27,845 nt of DNA from a virus: positions 1-27,845 of IMG/VR virus record IMGVR_UViG_3300013133_000051. One strand, written 5' to 3'. The position numbers were made by a program, and so were the translations under genes. Below, piece after piece: positions 25,602 through 27,845 of the stretch. The first letter of the stretch is position 1; each line of letters begins with the position of its first letter. Below the pieces are notes generated by a model that was not told the origin of the DNA, made no database searches, and worked only from the letters and a program-made list of their open reading frames with translations.

Positions 25602-25628
25602 AAATGATTCTCCTGATCTATTTTTGCA

Positions 25629-25805
25629 CTACACAAAACTACGTCCCCCATAACCCTTCCTACCTTCCTTAGGAACATTTTCATTTTCTTTATCGATTTG
25701 TTCCTTCATTCTCTTTAGGTGGAATGCCCTATCCTCAGCTGACATAATTGCCATCTCAAATAAATTGAAATGACAATGATACTTAAGTTGGAATTCCTGC
25801 TCCAT
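25629..25805 (-). CDS. Small gp51-like coding segment after gp26-like gene
   Basis: From ATG 25805 a 58-residue helical peptide runs to TAG 25629-25631: MEQEFQLKYHCHFNLFEMA, then MSAEDRAFHLKRMKEQIDKE and on to GGRSFV. The pattern of a short helical protein directly after a gp26-like gene resembles the gene 26/51 pair of T4-like phages. No ribosome site precedes the ATG. The same frame is open upstream to 25865, overlapping the end of the gp26-like gene in its -1 frame and reading EEYEAEYHHL before the ATG. It may therefore be made mainly as a frameshift extension of the gp26-like protein and not as a free protein. Confidence 0.55.
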   Translation of the reverse strand: MEQEFQLKYHCHFNLFEMAIMSAEDRAFHLKRMKEQIDKENENVPKEGRKGYGGRSFV

Positions 25806-25824
25806 TAAATGGTGATACTCTGCC

Positions 25825-26790
25825 TCATACTCTTCCGTGCTCCGTTGGGCGAAAAAAGGATTCAGTTATAGGAAGATTCATCCTCATTTCGGTCTTACAA
25901 TCAGGACAAGTAACAATAATTGCTGTCTCAACACCAGGCTCATTCTTCGTCAAAGTACGTCTGATAGCAGCCGTATCGGCAGAAGTCATCCTCTTGAAAA
26001 TCTCATTTATCTTAGTCCTATCACGATTGCCATTAATCGAGACAATCACCATATTAAGATGATCTTCAATCGAAGAATCCAAAGACGGCTCAACAAAAGC
26101 CATTGGTTTATTCGTAACAGCATTCCTAGCAATACCAGTCTGAACATTCTCCTTAATACGGTGAGTCCGCATCATCACCTGTAAATCTCTACCACGCAGG
26201 AATCTAACCTCAGCATATACCTCAGTACTACCACCAGCAAGTTCAGAAAGAGACTTCGTCATTGAAGGAAGAATTACCTTCAAAGGTTCAGTAACAGTCG
26301 GGCCTTTAACAGTCTCGGCAATCTTATTCAAATCATACTCATGCGAGCTAACTCTAGCACATTCCTCATTAGTACAAGTCACAGTAAACTCATAATTATT
26401 ACCATGTGTAATGCCGCGCAGATAGTACAACAGGAACATTCTATCACCAACAAGAAGGTCAAGAGGATCGAATGCAGGATCTGGGAATTTTACATGGTTC
26501 TTGAAGATGTAATCAATAGTTTGCCCTGATTGAGCCAAACGCTGTGTCGCCAAAATCTTATCAGCAATAAGACCCATTGGTCTTACTTGTACTTCACCAT
26601 TAGGAATCTTACCTTCATAATACATTCCTGCACTCGGAAGTGGAATCTTTTCCCATGGCAGGAATTCTTCTGGAGGTTTACTTAAGATTAAGTCAACTAC
26701 ATCATCTCTTCCAACTTGCTTTTCTGGAGGTTGCTGGCGATCTGATGGTTGTTGTTTTCCGCTACCAGGTATGTGGATTTCCTGCTTCAT
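25825..26790 (-). CDS. 26: gp26-like baseplate / tail assembly chaperone protein
   Basis: The start is ATG 26790, with AGGAG 8 bases upstream, rather than the TTG two codons earlier. The 321-residue product has a Gln/Pro-rich start. After that come LPSAGMYYEGKIPNGEVQVRPM, a segment typical of T4 gp26-like proteins, and FLLYYLRGITHGNNYEFTVTC. A zinc-like pair of knuckles follows (CTNEEC near 141 and CPDCKTEM near 302). The end, ITESFFRPTEHGRV, is also family-like. Members act in baseplate hub or tail assembly. It lies downstream of two tail tube genes, where a tail assembly chaperone is expected. The last codons contain a run of six T (25852-25857), a candidate slippery site. Confidence 0.75.
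   Translation of the reverse strand: MKQEIHIPGSGKQQPSDRQQPPEKQVGRDDVVDLILSKPPEEFLPWEKIPLPSAGMYYEGKIPNGEVQVRPMGLIADKILATQRLAQSGQTIDYIFKNHVKFPDPAFDPLDLLVGDRMFLLYYLRGITHGNNYEFTVTCTNEECARVSSHEYDLNKIAETVKGPTVTEPLKVILPSMTKSLSELAGGSTEVYAEVRFLRGRDLQVMMRTHRIKENVQTGIARNAVTNKPMAFVEPSLDSSIEDHLNMVIVSINGNRDRTKINEIFKRMTSADTAAIRRTLTKNEPGVETAIIVTCPDCKTEMRMNLPITESFFRPTEHGRV
25852..25857 (-). promoter_or_regulatory. Candidate -1 frameshift slippery site
   Basis: On the minus strand the gp26-like frame reads TCC TTT TTT CGC. Slipping back one base in the T6 run would bypass the TGA at 25825 and continue in an open frame for about 75 codons to 25629. The heptamer C TTT TTT is not a perfect X XXY YYZ signal. No clear pseudoknot is visible by eye. 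The use of this site is an inference from the overlapping frame and the gene context. Confidence 0.35.
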
Positions 26791-26824
26791 TTTCAAGTCT
26801 CCTCTTATACATATTATTTACGCT

Positions 26825-27337
26825 TTATTCAAATTCGACATAATCAACGGCTAATGTTAAATTTATAAGATTTATATTAGAGTCAGCATAAGATAATTTA
26901 CCGTAATCAACATCAATCGGCCATGAATTCTTCAATTTTATAGTTCTAATAATTTCACCGGCACCATCTAATTCATTTAGAATTGAATCTTGCTTATAAC
27001 CACCAGAACCATGTATTCCAATACCATCAGTGTCAGTATAAACCTGATCTTTCCATTTATTAAGCGAGTCAAGGACTGGTGGCTTTGTAGTATCATAGAA
27101 GACTATTGTGGCATCGCCCCAATTTACTCCCTTGGCATATTTATACGTTAGTGTTGTTACTACTTCATGTTTATTAACTGTCCATTTTGGAATTTGGAAA
27201 TCCTTGGCTACAACTAAGTGTTCACGCATAGTTATTGGACCTAGTACTTCTATGATATATCTGTGTGCTCGTACTGTTTCTAGTGTATTTGGTATAGGGT
27301 ATTGATTACCAGTTCCATTTATTACGAATCCTGGCAT
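26825..27337 (-). CDS. gp19-family tail tube paralogue
   Basis: The 170-residue protein shares the plan of the tail tube protein just upstream. An RAHRYIIEVLG start strand is followed by KDFQIPKWTVNKHEVVTTLTYKY, GDATIVFYDTT, then a helix (VLDSLNKWKDQVY) and a final strand pair with SWPIDVDYGKLSYAD..NLTLAVDYVEFE. These match the gp19 order W-P-x-D-(I/V)-(N/D)-x-x-x-L-D/S-Y. In T4 the tube-like proteins gp48 and gp54 cap the baseplate, and gp19 forms the tube. This copy may be either a second tube protein or a tube initiator or terminator. The ribosome site is weak (GGGAAATGAATA). Confidence 0.75.
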   Translation of the reverse strand: MPGFVINGTGNQYPIPNTLETVRAHRYIIEVLGPITMREHLVVAKDFQIPKWTVNKHEVVTTLTYKYAKGVNWGDATIVFYDTTKPPVLDSLNKWKDQVYTDTDGIGIHGSGGYKQDSILNELDGAGEIIRTIKLKNSWPIDVDYGKLSYADSNINLINLTLAVDYVEFE

Positions 27338-27361
27338 TATTCATTTCCCACTATCCACCTA

Positions 27362-27845
27362 CTATTTTCGTTGTGCTCGGTCATACCGCATCGAGACTTC
27401 GATCTGTATTATTTCTGAAGAACCGTAATCCAATGTCTGCCAGTTAATGTCCTTCGGCCAGCAACCGCACATCTTCCAAGTCTCAGTCGGACTTCCCTTA
27501 CCGTCAATCATAACCAATTCGCCATCTTTCTTATACTGATCTGGTGTCTCAACTGGTAACTGACCACCAGTAATCTCGACAATCTTATTGAGCCAATCCC
27601 ACACGTTCTTAGAGCAGTCAGGATCTTGCTCAACGTCATACCACATCAATTTTGTCTCAGCCCACTTCTGCTTACCAGCGAAGTAGACCGTTTCCTGGTT
27701 ATGCTCCATAACTGCTTCATCGAAGGTGAACTGTGGTCTTGCAGCTTCCTTCAAGACAAGCAGGAAATTTGGCTGAAGATCACCAAGGGTCTGGTAGTAC
27801 CAGCGGTGCTTTCTTCTAGTCTCGTTTGTGTTAGATGGACCGTTC
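27362..27845 (-). CDS. 19: Tail tube protein, T4 gp19-like (5' end outside window)
   Basis: The frame is open to the window's right edge, giving 160 residues, so only the first few are probably missing (T4 gp19 has 163). The visible start NGPSNTNETRRKHRWYYQTL leads to LKEAARPQFTFDEAVMEH, YFAGKQKWAETKLMWYD, a helix, then GCWPKDINWQTLDYGSSEIIQIEVSMRYDRAQ. These are the hallmark segments of the T4 gp19 family (HRW, AARPSF, YFAGKxKWE, YPxxI...LDYGSxE). A TTG at 27754 could be mistaken for a start, but the conserved KHRW and AARP segments lie before or at it, so the gene clearly begins further upstream. It forms the hexameric inner tube through which DNA passes. Confidence 0.92.
   Translation of the reverse strand, partial: NGPSNTNETRRKHRWYYQTLGDLQPNFLLVLKEAARPQFTFDEAVMEHNQETVYFAGKQKWAETKLMWYDVEQDPDCSKNVWDWLNKIVEITGGQLPVETPDQYKKDGELVMIDGKGSPTETWKMCGCWPKDINWQTLDYGSSEIIQIEVSMRYDRAQRK

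Noticed and set aside
27752-27754. TTG as the start of the tail tube gene
   Set aside because: The family-specific KHRW segment lies upstream in the same open frame, so the gene starts beyond the window edge.
1-27845. tRNA genes, CRISPR arrays, riboswitches, transposases, integrase or attachment sites
   Set aside because: None could be seen by eye. No cloverleaf, array, recombinase motif or IS ends were found, in keeping with a lytic T4-like phage structural region.

Overview
The window is a block of a T4-like contractile-tailed phage (myovirus) genome. The late genes follow the order gp55-like sigma, gp17 terminase, gp20 portal, prohead core protein, gp21 protease, gp22 scaffold, gp23 capsid. 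Upstream of the sigma gene lie a UvsW-type helicase and a group of tail genes. All genes but one (554-1303), plus one doubtful peptide ORF, are on the minus strand. The host cannot be named from the sequence. The DNA is mostly AT-rich, but the capsid and scaffold genes are clearly richer in GC.

Layout, in the direction of transcription (right to left): 27845-24800 holds a gp19 tail tube protein (5' end cut by the window), a tail-tube paralogue, a gp26-like baseplate or chaperone protein with a possible -1 frameshift extension, and a beta-rich structural protein. 24795-23895 holds two unrecognised small proteins. 23859-20860 is a UvsW helicase whose Walker A motif is interrupted by an intein. 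A second, out-of-frame endonuclease gene lies inside that intein. 20756-18597 is a late sigma factor interrupted by an intein. 18596-15513 holds a zinc-motif protein, a probable small terminase and the large terminase. 15415-11186 is the portal with two inteins. 11167-7703 is a very large low-complexity prohead-core-type protein. 7699-5891 is the prohead protease with an intein, then the scaffold (5846-5133) and the major capsid protein (5105-3513), which ends at a strong hairpin terminator. 3410-1917 is a free-standing homing-endonuclease-like gene fused to a GNAT/Mom-like domain. A Nudix-like small protein, one plus-strand gene of unknown function and the 5' part of a methyltransferase gene close the left end.

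How the genes work together: portal, core protein, scaffold and capsid protein build the prohead, gp21 processes it, and the two terminase subunits package DNA. The gp55-like factor would direct late transcription and UvsW acts in recombination and replication. Five inteins sit at conserved sites of four of these proteins, including an ATP-binding loop, the protease active site and the sigma core-binding helix. Splicing is therefore needed before several key late steps.

The most unusual item is the UvsW intein. Its reading frame stays open for the whole insert but carries no visible endonuclease motif, while the +1 frame of the same DNA encodes a recognisable zinc-finger/PD-(D/E)XK-type endonuclease. 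The other notable item is the HTH-Vsr-like-GNAT fusion downstream of the capsid gene.
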